From: Pseudobdellovibrionaceae bacterium
Lineage (GTDB): Bacteria > Bdellovibrionota > Bdellovibrionia > Bdellovibrionales > Bdellovibrionaceae
Length of the DNA: 64,000 bases
Assembly (NCBI GenBank): GCA_019637955.1
Contig: JAHBUS010000003.1
Location: forward strand, 186,001 to 250,000
Reading direction: 5' to 3'
The position numbers were made by a program, and so were the translations under genes. Below the pieces are notes generated by a model. The model was not told where the DNA came from. It saw nothing but the letters and a program-made list of their open reading frames with translations, and did not search any database. Of the stretch, positions 1 to 8,082 are shown in pieces (position 1 is the first letter of the stretch; every line of letters begins with the position of its first letter).

Positions 1-136
1 GTGAAAAAAACTAAAAAAAGCCTTTGAATTTTTGCGCAAACACTTCAACAATCAAATGCAAGGGAGGGGCGATGTGGGTCACGGACGACCGACGTAGTAA
101 GGACGCTACTGCATCGCTCTGTTTTTCTTCCCGGCA

Positions 137-1240
137 CTAATTCCAAATTTTCTTCAGACGATAAGCCGCAAATCCAGCAAAAAGCACATTCGGAATCCAC
201 AGGGCCACGGCCACCGGGAGCTGACCGCTGCGCGCGGTGCCCTCAAGGCTCACGTACAAGATCCAATACGCCATGATGACCACGAGGCTCAAGATCAGGC
301 CATTGCCTTTGGTGCGGCGGTTGGTTTGCGTTCCCAGGCCCACGCCCAGGGCACCAAAGATGATGCAGGCGATGGAAATCGCCCAACGCTTATGGACCTC
401 GGTTTTGAGCCGGCGGATGTCTTCGGGCTGTTTGTCTCCCGGATTTTTGATCTGCTCCTGCACCTCTTCGATGGTCATCGATTGCGGCGATTTCTCGCGC
501 TGTTCGATCTGCACGGGGTCCAGCAGGCGGATGTCGAAATCTTGGAATTTGATCTTCGTGTGCGCATCGCCCTTGCGGTGAATATCGCCGTCCGTGAGTT
601 GCAGCAAGATGCTCTGACCCGGGCGCTCGGGATCGGGAATGATGCGCCCCGATTTGGCGATGATGGTGAGCGGGGAGTTGGGATCGCGTTCATCGTAGAT
701 AAACACCTTCGACAGTTCTCCGCGCTGACTGTCGACTTCGTTGGCGTAAATCACCAGGTCAAAAAATCCTTCCGAAAAGGTGCCTTCTTTGAGAGTGGCC
801 GCCGCTTTGGTTTGCCCGAGTTCGTTGATCAAAAGTTCGAACTGGCGGTTGCCCCAGGGCGCGAGGTGAAACGAGGTCTGCGCCGAGATCAGGGCGACCA
901 TGATCCCGAGCGCCACGGCGGGGGCGAGCAGAAGACCTTGCGAGTACCCGAGCGATTTCATCGCCACGATTTCGGAGTCTTGACTGAGTCGGCTGTAGGT
1001 CAGCACCACCGCGAAGAGCAGCGACATCGGAAAGAGCGCGGGCAAAAAGCTGATGGCGAGGTACAAGATGATCTCGGCGATGACCTTGATGCCGATGCCG
1101 TGCACGAGAAAAAATTCGGTCAGGCGCAGGGCCTGGAACATCAACAAAATCAGGACGAAGACGATGAGACCGAGGATGAGCCCGGGCCACATTTCAAAAA
1201 ACAGATACTGGATGGCTTTGCGTCCAAAAAGCGCCTTCAT
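137..1240 (-). CDS. lptF: LptF/LptG-family LPS export permease
   Basis: A 367-residue inner-membrane protein of the YjgP/YjgQ family, which pairs with LptB to extract lipopolysaccharide from the inner membrane. Three hydrophobic segments lie in the first ~115 residues, followed by a ~150-residue periplasmic beta-rich domain (about 120-270) and three C-terminal membrane segments. That is the family's 3+3 topology, and the length is usual. The N-terminus (motifs like RLTEFFLVHGI and LSQDSEIVAMKSLGY) looks more like LptF than LptG. No lptG partner sits next to it, so the F/G choice is an inference. The gene stands alone at the window edge; the 136 bases beyond it hold nothing I recognise. Confidence 0.85.
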   Translation of the reverse strand: MKALFGRKAIQYLFFEMWPGLILGLIVFVLILLMFQALRLTEFFLVHGIGIKVIAEIILYLAISFLPALFPMSLLFAVVLTYSRLSQDSEIVAMKSLGYSQGLLLAPAVALGIMVALISAQTSFHLAPWGNRQFELLINELGQTKAAATLKEGTFSEGFFDLVIYANEVDSQRGELSKVFIYDERDPNSPLTIIAKSGRIIPDPERPGQSILLQLTDGDIHRKGDAHTKIKFQDFDIRLLDPVQIEQREKSPQSMTIEEVQEQIKNPGDKQPEDIRRLKTEVHKRWAISIACIIFGALGVGLGTQTNRRTKGNGLILSLVVIMAYWILYVSLEGTARSGQLPVAVALWIPNVLFAGFAAYRLKKIWN

Positions 1241-1323
1241 GCGGTCTTTAGTCTACTCGCCACAAATTCAGGATGTCACGGCACCTCTTGCCTATTTAGA
1301 AGCCGGGTTTTAACCTCGAGGGG

Positions 1324-1965
1324 ATGTCGAGAAAGATTCTTCTGGTCTATGACGACTACGCCGAAATGATTCGCACCCAAACCGATCTGATGAAGGTGGG
1401 GTTTGATGTCGTGGGGATCGTCAACGAAGCCCTCCTGTCGGATCAGTTGATCACGTTCAACCCTGAGTTGGTCATGACCGCGGGCCGGGGCGGCAAAGTG
1501 TCGGCGGTCAACGTCGCCCAACGCCTCAAAGAGAACTCGCGGTTCACCGGCAAGGTTGTGATTCTCCTGCCGGTCACGCAGCGCCCGACGACCGATGAGT
1601 TGGCCAAGATCCGCATGGACTCACTTCTGGAGCTGCCATCGCCCATGGGAAAGATGCTGCAAACACTGGCACGTCTGTTCAAGCTGAGCGCCGAGCAGTT
1701 GATCGAGAAATACTCCAAAGCCCGCCTCGCCGAGGGGGCCAGTCCCACCGAAATCCAGGCCATCAAGAGCGTGCTCAATGACCGCGCCAGCCGCTATGAA
1801 CGCGCCCTGAAGGGTCTTGAAATCGACACCAAATCCACCACTTTTGACCGGCAAAAGGTCCGAGATCGCCAAAAGGAATTGGAAAAGGATTGGGACCCCC
1901 AAGAGCTCGAGCAATCAGATGAACTTCGGCGTCAATTTGCTGAGGCCTTGTTTAAAAAGAGCTGA
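1324..1965 (+). CDS. Degenerate response-regulator receiver protein
   Basis: A 213-residue protein whose first ~120 residues follow the receiver fold: KILLVYDD near the N-terminus matches the acidic pocket. Where the phospho-acceptor Asp should be, the strand reads ELVMTAGRGG with no Asp. The usual Thr/Ser strand reads VVILLPV, and the conserved Lys-Pro is replaced by LELPSPMGK. Residues ~120-213 are a charged, probably helical tail (LNDRASRYERALKGL). I infer a receiver-like domain that cannot be phosphorylated in the usual way and acts by protein contact. The start is ATG directly after GAGGGG, an unusually tight spacing, so the true start could be downstream. No effector domain is recognised. 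Confidence 0.6.
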   Translation: MSRKILLVYDDYAEMIRTQTDLMKVGFDVVGIVNEALLSDQLITFNPELVMTAGRGGKVSAVNVAQRLKENSRFTGKVVILLPVTQRPTTDELAKIRMDSLLELPSPMGKMLQTLARLFKLSAEQLIEKYSKARLAEGASPTEIQAIKSVLNDRASRYERALKGLEIDTKSTTFDRQKVRDRQKELEKDWDPQELEQSDELRRQFAEALFKKS

Positions 1966-1998
1966 GGACCGTTCCGCCCGGGTGAGTGTCCCACAACA

Positions 1999-2027
1999 TT
2001 GACAAACCCCACTGAATCCCCAAATTT
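1999..2027 (+). promoter_or_regulatory. Possible sigma-70 promoter for trxA
   Basis: A perfect -35 TTGACA at 1999-2004 is followed by a 17-base spacer and a weak -10 AAATTT at 2022-2027. It lies about 60 bases ahead of the trxA start. The weak -10 makes this tentative. Confidence 0.3.
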
Positions 2028-2086
2028 AGACCAGGCCTGTGGTACACTGATGTGGAGCAGGTTTTATCCCTTATCTTGGAGGCACA

Positions 2087-2410
2087 ATGGGTCAATTTAC
2101 CAAACCGGTCACCGACGCAAACTTTGAAAATGAGATCAAAGCCAACAGCTTGGTGCTCGTTGATTTCTGGGCGGAGTGGTGTGGCCCTTGCCGCGCGATC
2201 GGTCCCAAGCTCGAAGAGATCGGCCAAGAGATGGGCGAGAAAGTCACCATCTTGAAGCTCGATGTCGACAACAATCAAAACGTCGCGGCGAAATTCGGCA
2301 TCCGCTCGATCCCCACGATGATCCTTTTCAAAAACGGTCAGCCCGTGGATCAGGTGATGGGAAATCTTCCCAAAGACAACATCGTCAGCTTCATCCAGAA
2401 GCACGTTTAA
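2087..2410 (+). CDS. trxA: Thioredoxin
   Basis: A 107-residue cytoplasmic thioredoxin, the usual length. The active site WCGPC lies at about residues 30-34 after the VLVDFWAEW strand, and the cis-proline loop reads SIPTMILF. It reduces protein disulfides using electrons from thioredoxin reductase, which is not in this window. The start is supported by GGAGGCACA just upstream of the ATG. It appears monocistronic: a candidate promoter precedes it and a strong intrinsic terminator follows. No signal peptide, so it is the cytoplasmic type rather than a TlpA-like exported form. Confidence 0.97.
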   Translation: MGQFTKPVTDANFENEIKANSLVLVDFWAEWCGPCRAIGPKLEEIGQEMGEKVTILKLDVDNNQNVAAKFGIRSIPTMILFKNGQPVDQVMGNLPKDNIVSFIQKHV

Positions 2411-2436
2411 GTTTTTAAACTTCATCTTTGAATCCG

Positions 2437-2464
2437 AAAAACCCTGGCCTTGGCTGGGGTTTTT
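2437..2464 (+). terminator. Rho-independent terminator after trxA
   Basis: AAAAACCC at 2437-2444 pairs with GGGTTTTT at 2457-2464, and the right arm merges into a T-rich run (TTTTTATTTTC). It starts 27 bases after the trxA stop. The A-rich left arm could also let it work on the minus strand. Confidence 0.8.
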
Positions 2465-2489
2465 ATTTTCGTGGCGCTGATGGCGGACG

Positions 2490-2513
2490 AAATCTCCCCA
2501 CGTGGGGAGATTT
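2490..2513. repeat. Perfect 24-bp palindrome
   Basis: AAATCTCCCCAC is followed immediately by its exact reverse complement GTGGGGAGATTT, giving a perfect dyad centred on CACGTG. It lies between the trxA terminator and the next gene. The absence of a loop fits a dimeric-protein operator better than an RNA hairpin, but its function is unknown. Confidence 0.75.
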
Positions 2514-2637
2514 TGGACGGACCTTTCTCCCGGCAAAGAGCCTATTGGAACGGGACTTCGGCCCGTGCTGGCCCCGCGTTCGCAAATCTCCGGCTTGAAT
2601 CGGATGTTCCGATGACAAATAAAGGAGAATTTGACTT

Positions 2638-3138
2638 ATGAAAAGCTCAATCGTTTTGATGGCCTCGGTTCTCGCCTTCGCGGGCACCGCCAGCGCCGAA
2701 GCCGTTTTTGTTGAACGCGCGAAAATCGCCTACGGTGACAACCTCAAAGCCGAAACGCTCACCTCACTCGTGGCCGATAAAATCAACAGCATGCCCGGTC
2801 AGCGCGTCGTGGCTCCCAAAGAGGCCGCTGTGACTTTGCGCCCGAAGGCCACGCGCATCGGTGAGGCGTACGTGATCTCGGTCGAGAAAATCCAAAACGG
2901 GGAGTTGGTCGGCCTGACTCAAGGCAAAGCGAAAACGATTGAAGACGTGGACCGCGCCGTGGCCAAAGCCGTGGACGAGGCGATCATCGGACGACCCGCT
3001 CCGATGCGCGAAGGCCCCGCCGTTTCGGAAATGGAGCCCCCGTATCCGCATCACGATTTGCGTGGACCCGTTGACGGCCCCGAGCACGACCGCCGCGCTG
3101 AAGGTGCGCGCCCCGTGCCGCCGCCGGTTCGCCGCTAA
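2638..3138 (+). CDS. Hypothetical secreted protein with Pro-rich tail
   Basis: A 166-residue protein I do not recognise. It begins with a clear signal peptide (MKSSIVLMASVLAFAGTASA, cleavage after ASA), so it should be periplasmic. The body (about 21-120) mixes alpha and beta segments, including repeated-looking 'VAKAVDEA' helices. The last ~45 residues are rich in Pro, His, Arg and acidic residues (PPYPHHDL, RPVPPPVRR), a low-complexity tail that might bind metal or the cell wall. The start is supported by AAAGGAG upstream of the ATG. It ends four bases before a convergent small membrane-protein gene. Confidence 0.7.
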   Translation: MKSSIVLMASVLAFAGTASAEAVFVERAKIAYGDNLKAETLTSLVADKINSMPGQRVVAPKEAAVTLRPKATRIGEAYVISVEKIQNGELVGLTQGKAKTIEDVDRAVAKAVDEAIIGRPAPMREGPAVSEMEPPYPHHDLRGPVDGPEHDRRAEGARPVPPPVRR

Positions 3139-3142
3139 TTCA

Positions 3143-3334
3143 TCATCGCAGATCTTGCGCGATTTTGAGAACGTCGTCCTTGGACAAAGACGCGCTCTCG
3201 GCCAGTTGGGCGAGGGCGCGTTTCTTTTTTTGAGGGGACGCAAGCCACATCGCCGCGACGAGGAGGCCGGCCACGAGCACGCCGAGAACACCGAAGATCA
3301 GCAGCAAAAGATTGGAATCCATCAAACTTGGCAT
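3143..3334 (-). CDS. Small single-span membrane protein
   Basis: A 63-residue protein with one hydrophobic helix (about residues 8-31, LLLLIFGVLGVLVAGLLVAAMWLA), then a Lys-rich turn (SPQKKKR) and a short charged helix ending in LSKDDVLKIAQDLR. It follows rodA by 74 bases on the same strand and may be the last gene of the cell-shape operon, although a GC-rich hairpin lies in the gap. An internal Met at residue 5 is an alternative start. I recognise no family. The real-gene call rests on the well-formed membrane segment and the operon position. Confidence 0.55.
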   Translation of the reverse strand: MPSLMDSNLLLLIFGVLGVLVAGLLVAAMWLASPQKKKRALAQLAESASLSKDDVLKIAQDLR

Positions 3335-3356
3335 GAGCGTGTTTTATCGGATTTCA

Positions 3357-3378
3357 GAGCCCCCCAGCAAGAGGGCTC
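3357..3378 (-). other. GC hairpin between rodA and small membrane gene
   Basis: GAGCCC at 3357-3362 pairs with GGGCTC at 3373-3378 around a 10-base loop, 31 bases past the rodA stop. No T-tract follows, so it could be an attenuating or RNA-stabilising hairpin rather than a classical terminator. Confidence 0.35.
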
Positions 3379-3408
3379 CTGGTTCCTGAAACAGACTCTT
3401 CTGAGGAC

Positions 3409-4536
3409 CTAAAATAAATACCGGCGGTAGGCGACGCTGGAGACGAGCCCGAGGCCCGTCATGGTCGTGAGCATCGAGGAGCCCCCGTAGCTCAGGAGCG
3501 GCAGCGGAACCCCCACGATGGGAAGAATCCCGATCACCATGCCGATGTTCACGAACATGTGCCAGAAGATGTAACAAAGAACGCCCACCGCGAGCAGGGC
3601 GCCGAACTTGTCACGCGCCGTGGAGGCGATGCGAAGGCCGATCACGAACAGCACTGCAAACAAACCCACGGTCCCCAGGCTTCCGATCAAACCGTGCTCT
3701 TCGCTGAGAACGCTGTAGATAAAATCGGTGTGGCGCTCCGGTAGAAACTCGAGCTGCGACTGCGTGCCTTTTTGAAAGCCCTTGCCGACCAAACGGCCAG
3801 AGCCGACGGCGATTTTCGATTGAATGCTGTTGTAACCCGAACCCTTGGGATCGTTGGTGGGGGATAGAAAGTTGATCACGCGATTTTTTTGGTAGTCGCG
3901 AAGCACGAACTCCCAAGCGACGGGAATCGCGATCAAGCCGAGGCTGATCACCACCGCCAGGATGGCTTTGCGGATCTTCATGAAAATCATCATCGATCCG
4001 CTGATCGCCGCGATCATCAAGCCGGTTCCCAAGTCGGGCTGCTCAACGACGAGACCGAACGGAATGAGCATGAGCACGAGCGGCAGGGCCAATTGGCGGA
4101 TGCCCATGCCCGCACCGCTCACCGAGCGGCTCGAAAGCGCTTTGGCCAAAACCATGATCATCGCGAGCTTCATCGTCTCGGAGGGTTGGTAGCTAAAAAA
4201 GCCCAGGTCGATCCAGCGCTGCGCGCCCAGGGCCACGCGCCCAAAGAAAGTCACGTACAAGACGGCGCCCAGATTGGCGAAGTAAACGAAGTAGGCGATG
4301 CGGCTCACGATCGTGTACTCGACAAAGGTGATCACAAAGAACAAAGTCCAACCGGTCGCCAAGAAGATCAGCTGTTTCACGAAGAGCGGCTGCACGTCCA
4401 AAGAGTGCGGGCCGTGGGTCGCGCTGAACAGATTCATCAAGCCGATCACGTTGAGCGCGAGGATGACGAACACCAGGTTCCAATCGATTTTCTTGAAAAT
4501 GGTCCGCTGCTCGACATGCAGCCCGACGTCAGCCAT
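3409..4536 (-). CDS. rodA: RodA, SEDS peptidoglycan polymerase
   Basis: A 375-residue multi-pass membrane protein of the SEDS family, which polymerises lipid II into glycan strands for lateral wall growth together with PBP2. About ten hydrophobic segments are visible. Signature stretches are present: QPSETMKLA, EQPDLGTG, and LEFLPERHTDFIYSVL, which holds the catalytic Asp of the family. The C-terminal PLLSYGGSSML motif is also there. Length is usual. The start is one base after the mrdA stop (TAAAATG), so it is translationally linked to its partner transpeptidase. Confidence 0.96.
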   Translation of the reverse strand: MADVGLHVEQRTIFKKIDWNLVFVILALNVIGLMNLFSATHGPHSLDVQPLFVKQLIFLATGWTLFFVITFVEYTIVSRIAYFVYFANLGAVLYVTFFGRVALGAQRWIDLGFFSYQPSETMKLAMIMVLAKALSSRSVSGAGMGIRQLALPLVLMLIPFGLVVEQPDLGTGLMIAAISGSMMIFMKIRKAILAVVISLGLIAIPVAWEFVLRDYQKNRVINFLSPTNDPKGSGYNSIQSKIAVGSGRLVGKGFQKGTQSQLEFLPERHTDFIYSVLSEEHGLIGSLGTVGLFAVLFVIGLRIASTARDKFGALLAVGVLCYIFWHMFVNIGMVIGILPIVGVPLPLLSYGGSSMLTTMTGLGLVSSVAYRRYLF

Positions 4537-4537
4537 T

Positions 4538-6514
4538 TTACTCGCCTTCCACCGGAGCCGGGGCGGGGGCCGCCGGAGCTCCTTTTTGTTGTTTGGCCGC
4601 TTCGGCCATCTTTTCGGGGTAGTGCTTCGAGAAGTACGCGTTCATGATCGCGTGCACGACGGGGCCCGCGCCCGAGGAGCCGTGGCAGGAGTGTTCGGCC
4701 AGTGCGGCCACGACGATTTCGGGATTGTCGGCGGGTGCGAAACCAACGAACCAGCCGTGGTGGCGTTGGTTGATGGGGCGGTTTTCGCATTTCGAGTAGA
4801 TGTCGTTGGCCGCGAAGCCGCGGACCTGGGCGGTTCCGGTTTTGCCGGCGATTTCAAAGCCGGGAATGCGAATCTGCCGGGCGGTTCCGCGAGAGCCTTG
4901 AACCACGCGGCGCAGCCCCTCTTTGACGGTTTTGAAGGTCGCGGCATCAATGTGCACGCCGGTCGACTGGTGTTCTTGGAGGTCGCGCAAAACCTGCGGC
5001 TGCGTTTCGCGCAAGACTTTGCCCTCGAGGTCGGCGACTTTTTTAATCAGGAAGGGCCGAACGACTTTGCCCTCGGTGCCGATGGCCAGGTACGAGACGG
5101 CCAGCTGAATGGGCGTGGCTTGAACGAAGCCCTGTCCGATCGCGTTCGAGAGATTTTCGCCCGGCTGCCACTCTTCGCCCATCGCTTGGCGCTTCCAGGC
5201 GCTGTTGGGCATCAGGCCCGCGGCTTCGCGCGGAAGCTCGACGCCCGTTTTGGAGCCGATCCCCATCGGGAAGATGTAGTTGTACATTTTTTCGATGCCG
5301 AGCGAGATCCCCATTTTATAGAAGAACACGTTCGAACTGCGCTCGAGCGCTTCGAAAACCGTGATGGTGCCGTGACCGCCGCGCAAGTGATCGTGGTAGT
5401 CGCGATTTCCGAAACGCAGGGAGCCGGGACAGTTGATCAAGGTTGTCGGCGTGATGACTTTTTCTTGCAGCGCCGCGACTGCCATCAAGGCTTTGAACGT
5501 CGAACCGGGCGCGAAGTAATCTTGGATGACTTTGTTGCGCAGAGGTTTGAACGGGTCGTTGATCAGTTTGCTCCAAACCGGCGCCGAGATGCCGGCCGCA
5601 AAGTCATTGGGATCAAAGCTCGGCGTCGAGATCCACGCCAGAACTTCGCCGTTCGCTTTCATCGCGACGACGCCGCCGATGCGGCCTTCGCCCGAGAATG
5701 TTTTCCAGGCGGCCTCTTGGATGTCGCGGTCGATGGTCAAGATGACGTTGGCGCCGGCGATGGATTCGCGGTCCTTAATCTGCTCGCCGTAAACGTTGGG
5801 CGTTTGCGTGACGGTCTCGCGGCCGAAGGCATCGACCTGCACGTACTGGTAACCGTTTTCACCGCGGATGTCGCGCTCGAGGATCTCTTCGATCCCGAAT
5901 TTACCGACGATGTCGCCCTGTTCGAACTGCACGCCCTTGTAAAGTTCGTTGTAGAGCGGGATTTGCTTTTTCGAAATTTCGCTCACGTAGCCAAACAACT
6001 GCGCGCCGTTGTCGCGCAAGGGGTACGAACGCATGACGGCTTCGCGGATCTCGAGGCCGGGCGTGTCCAGGCGGATGCGCTTCAGGCGAAACACTTCGTC
6101 GCGGCTCAAATTCTCTTTGAGGCGGACGGCCGCGTAGGGTCCGTTTTGCCGGCGGCTGCGCTGCACGCGCTGAACGACCTTTTCGGGTTCGGTGCCCAGG
6201 ATGGGCGCCACGACGGCGGCGACGCTCTCGAGATTCTCGATGTACTGGGGCGAAAGGATCGCTTCAAAACCGGGACGGTTTTCGACCAAGATGCGGCCTT
6301 CGCGGTCGAGCATGAGGCCGCGGGGAGCGGCGACTTTGATTTGTTTGATCCGGTTCTTCTCGGAGAACTCGCGAAGCTCCGCGCCCTGCAGAACTTGGAG
6401 GTACCACAGGCGGATCGAGAAGATGATCACGGCGAGCGTGAGCGCGACGTAAAAAATCCGAAACCGCGGGAGCAGCTCTTTGGTTTCATCGGGGTTTTGA
6501 ATGAATTCACTCAT
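4538..6514 (-). CDS. mrdA: Penicillin-binding protein 2 (elongasome transpeptidase)
   Basis: A 658-residue class B PBP that cross-links peptidoglycan in the Rod complex. A single N-terminal membrane helix (about 20-42) is followed by the dimerisation domain and then the transpeptidase domain. Catalytic motifs are all seen: SxxK as GSTFKAL, SxN as RSSNVFF, and KTGT as IAGKTGTAQ. The C-terminus ends in a Pro/Ala-rich tail (GAPAAPAPAPVEGE). Its ATG overlaps the mreD stop as ATGA, and rodA follows after one base, giving the standard PBP2-RodA gene pair. Confidence 0.97.
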   Translation of the reverse strand: MSEFIQNPDETKELLPRFRIFYVALTLAVIIFSIRLWYLQVLQGAELREFSEKNRIKQIKVAAPRGLMLDREGRILVENRPGFEAILSPQYIENLESVAAVVAPILGTEPEKVVQRVQRSRRQNGPYAAVRLKENLSRDEVFRLKRIRLDTPGLEIREAVMRSYPLRDNGAQLFGYVSEISKKQIPLYNELYKGVQFEQGDIVGKFGIEEILERDIRGENGYQYVQVDAFGRETVTQTPNVYGEQIKDRESIAGANVILTIDRDIQEAAWKTFSGEGRIGGVVAMKANGEVLAWISTPSFDPNDFAAGISAPVWSKLINDPFKPLRNKVIQDYFAPGSTFKALMAVAALQEKVITPTTLINCPGSLRFGNRDYHDHLRGGHGTITVFEALERSSNVFFYKMGISLGIEKMYNYIFPMGIGSKTGVELPREAAGLMPNSAWKRQAMGEEWQPGENLSNAIGQGFVQATPIQLAVSYLAIGTEGKVVRPFLIKKVADLEGKVLRETQPQVLRDLQEHQSTGVHIDAATFKTVKEGLRRVVQGSRGTARQIRIPGFEIAGKTGTAQVRGFAANDIYSKCENRPINQRHHGWFVGFAPADNPEIVVAALAEHSCHGSSGAGPVVHAIMNAYFSKHYPEKMAEAAKQQKGAPAAPAPAPVEGE

Positions 6515-7044
6515 TCTTCAATCCCTTTCAAGTCGAGGATCGGGTCGTCTTTGACCAGACGGTCGAGCCACTGCATGACGTAATACTGCGGGATGCTCGC
6601 CAGCGGCGTGAGCAAAATTTCGGTGAACCGGCCGAAGATGTGCAAATCGGCCGGATTTTTTTCGAGCAGACGCGAGAGCACGAAGCTCACGAGGTGCCAG
6701 CCGAGAGCGATCGCGAGGCTCCCCATGGCAAAGTAGCGGGCGCCGGGCCAGAACGCGTGTTCTTTGATCGAGGAGCCGATCGGCACCAGCACGAGCAGCA
6801 CGGCCCAGAAGAACCCGATCGAAATGCTCGAAAACGGCAAGAAGATCAGCGCAAGCAGGTAGCTGAACAAAAGCGCGTGGCGCAGGGAGCGGAACAGGAT
6901 GAAGTACAAAACCAAATTGAGCCAGAGCTGGGGCGCCGGAACGCCGCCCAAGATCAAGGGCCAAACGGTGGTCTGCAGGCCCGCCAAGATCAGCGCCCAC
7001 ACCGTCCAGATCAAAAAGATTTTAACGAGACGGAATTGATTCAC
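6511..7044 (-). CDS. mreD: Rod shape-determining protein MreD
   Basis: A 177-residue, very hydrophobic inner-membrane protein with about five segments. Size and position between mreC and mrdA identify it as MreD, a membrane component of the elongation complex; sequence conservation in this family is low, so the call leans on context. It starts at GTG, overlapping the mreC stop as GTGA, and its own stop overlaps the mrdA start as ATGA. Such overlaps imply coupled translation of the whole operon. Confidence 0.88.
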   Translation of the reverse strand: MNQFRLVKIFLIWTVWALILAGLQTTVWPLILGGVPAPQLWLNLVLYFILFRSLRHALLFSYLLALIFLPFSSISIGFFWAVLLVLVPIGSSIKEHAFWPGARYFAMGSLAIALGWHLVSFVLSRLLEKNPADLHIFGRFTEILLTPLASIPQYYVMQWLDRLVKDDPILDLKGIEE

Positions 7045-7928
7045 TTGGGCCCAGTCTCCTTCGCGGGTTCAACGGAGGCGGCATCGAGAGAGAGACGGCT
7101 GGTGAGATCCTCTTCTTTGGCGTTCGAGATCACGAAGACCTCTTCGAGCTTATCGGGATCGACGACGGGCTTGAGTTCGACGCGCAACGAAGCCGCGTAC
7201 TGTTTGTTCTCAACCTCTTCGACGATCGCGACGGGGAATCCCTTCGGAAAGATATTGTCGATCCCGCTGGTGACGATCAGATCGCCCTTTTGAATGTCTT
7301 CGGATTTTTCAACGTAGCGAAAGGCCAGCGCATCGGGGCCTTTGCCCTCCGCGATGCCGCGAGCGCGGCTGCGCGCGACGATCCCGTCCACCACGGCGTA
7401 GCGGTCGGTCACGAGCAAGACTTGCGATGTGAACGCATCGGGACGGAACACGTAGCCGACGACGCCCTCGGTGGAAATGACGGCTTGGCCGGCCTTCAGG
7501 CCATGGTGCGTGCCTTTGCTGATGCGAATGGTGGCGTGGTCCGTGAGCAGGTCCCGCGAGATCACGCGGGCCGCCAACATCTGCATTTTGGTTTTTGCCT
7601 GGAAATCGAGCAAGCCGAGCAGGCGCGAATTTTCTTTTTGCAGCTCTTGCATCTCGAGCAATTGCGACTTGAGCGCCTGGTTGTCATCAGCGACGCGCTG
7701 ACTTTCTTTTTTGATGTCGATCAGGTTGACGTAGAGAGCAGTCGTGCCGCGCACGCCGTCACTGAAGGAGAAAAAACCGTTCTGCACGAGGCCCGCCACG
7801 AACGAAAACGGCTGGTCAAACCAAGGCACCGCCGACGGGCGCTGCTGCATGTTGATCGACACGAGTGGTAAAAGCGCGGCCACGAACCAGACGGCGGCTT
7901 TGCGCAAGTCAAAGTTGAACCAATTCAA
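7041..7928 (-). CDS. mreC: Rod shape-determining protein MreC
   Basis: A 295-residue periplasmic scaffold protein of the elongasome. One N-terminal membrane helix (about 10-28, AVWFVAALLPLVSI) is followed by a coiled coil (about 70-110, KKESQRVADDNQALKSQLLE) and the beta-barrel pair typical of MreC (ARVISRDLLTDHATIRISKG, then GVVGYVF and VTSGIDNIFPKGFPV). The start is TTG, supported by TGAGGTGATTC upstream. It is first in the mreC-mreD-mrdA-rodA operon. mreB, commonly just upstream in other bacteria, is absent; a divergent ppiD-like gene lies there instead. Confidence 0.95.
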   Translation of the reverse strand: MNWFNFDLRKAAVWFVAALLPLVSINMQQRPSAVPWFDQPFSFVAGLVQNGFFSFSDGVRGTTALYVNLIDIKKESQRVADDNQALKSQLLEMQELQKENSRLLGLLDFQAKTKMQMLAARVISRDLLTDHATIRISKGTHHGLKAGQAVISTEGVVGYVFRPDAFTSQVLLVTDRYAVVDGIVARSRARGIAEGKGPDALAFRYVEKSEDIQKGDLIVTSGIDNIFPKGFPVAIVEEVENKQYAASLRVELKPVVDPDKLEEVFVISNAKEEDLTSRLSLDAASVEPAKETGPK

Positions 7929-8082
7929 GAATCACCTCAAGGCTCTCATGCTGAATGAACACTCAAATCGTCGCAAATGGGGGGGGCAATTGCAAAACAT
8001 TTCCCAAAGCAATTCCGCTTGAAAATCCCGCGGACTCAGAGTCAGATGGGATCTTTCAAACAGCAAGATGAGGGGAAAAAGA

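Noticed and set aside
1-136. Short reading MKKTKKSL at the window start
   Set aside because: It stops after eight codons, and nothing else in the 136 bases shows a gene, RNA or clear terminator.
2595-2623. TTGAAT-17-AATAAA as a promoter for the secreted protein at 2638
   Set aside because: The start point would fall within about 8 bases of the ATG and would remove the AAAGGAG site, so it is unlikely.
4298-6583. A 761-residue plus-strand open frame opposite mrdA
   Set aside because: mrdA is fully supported by SxxK, SxN and KTG motifs and by its operon; the opposite frame has no recognisable domain.
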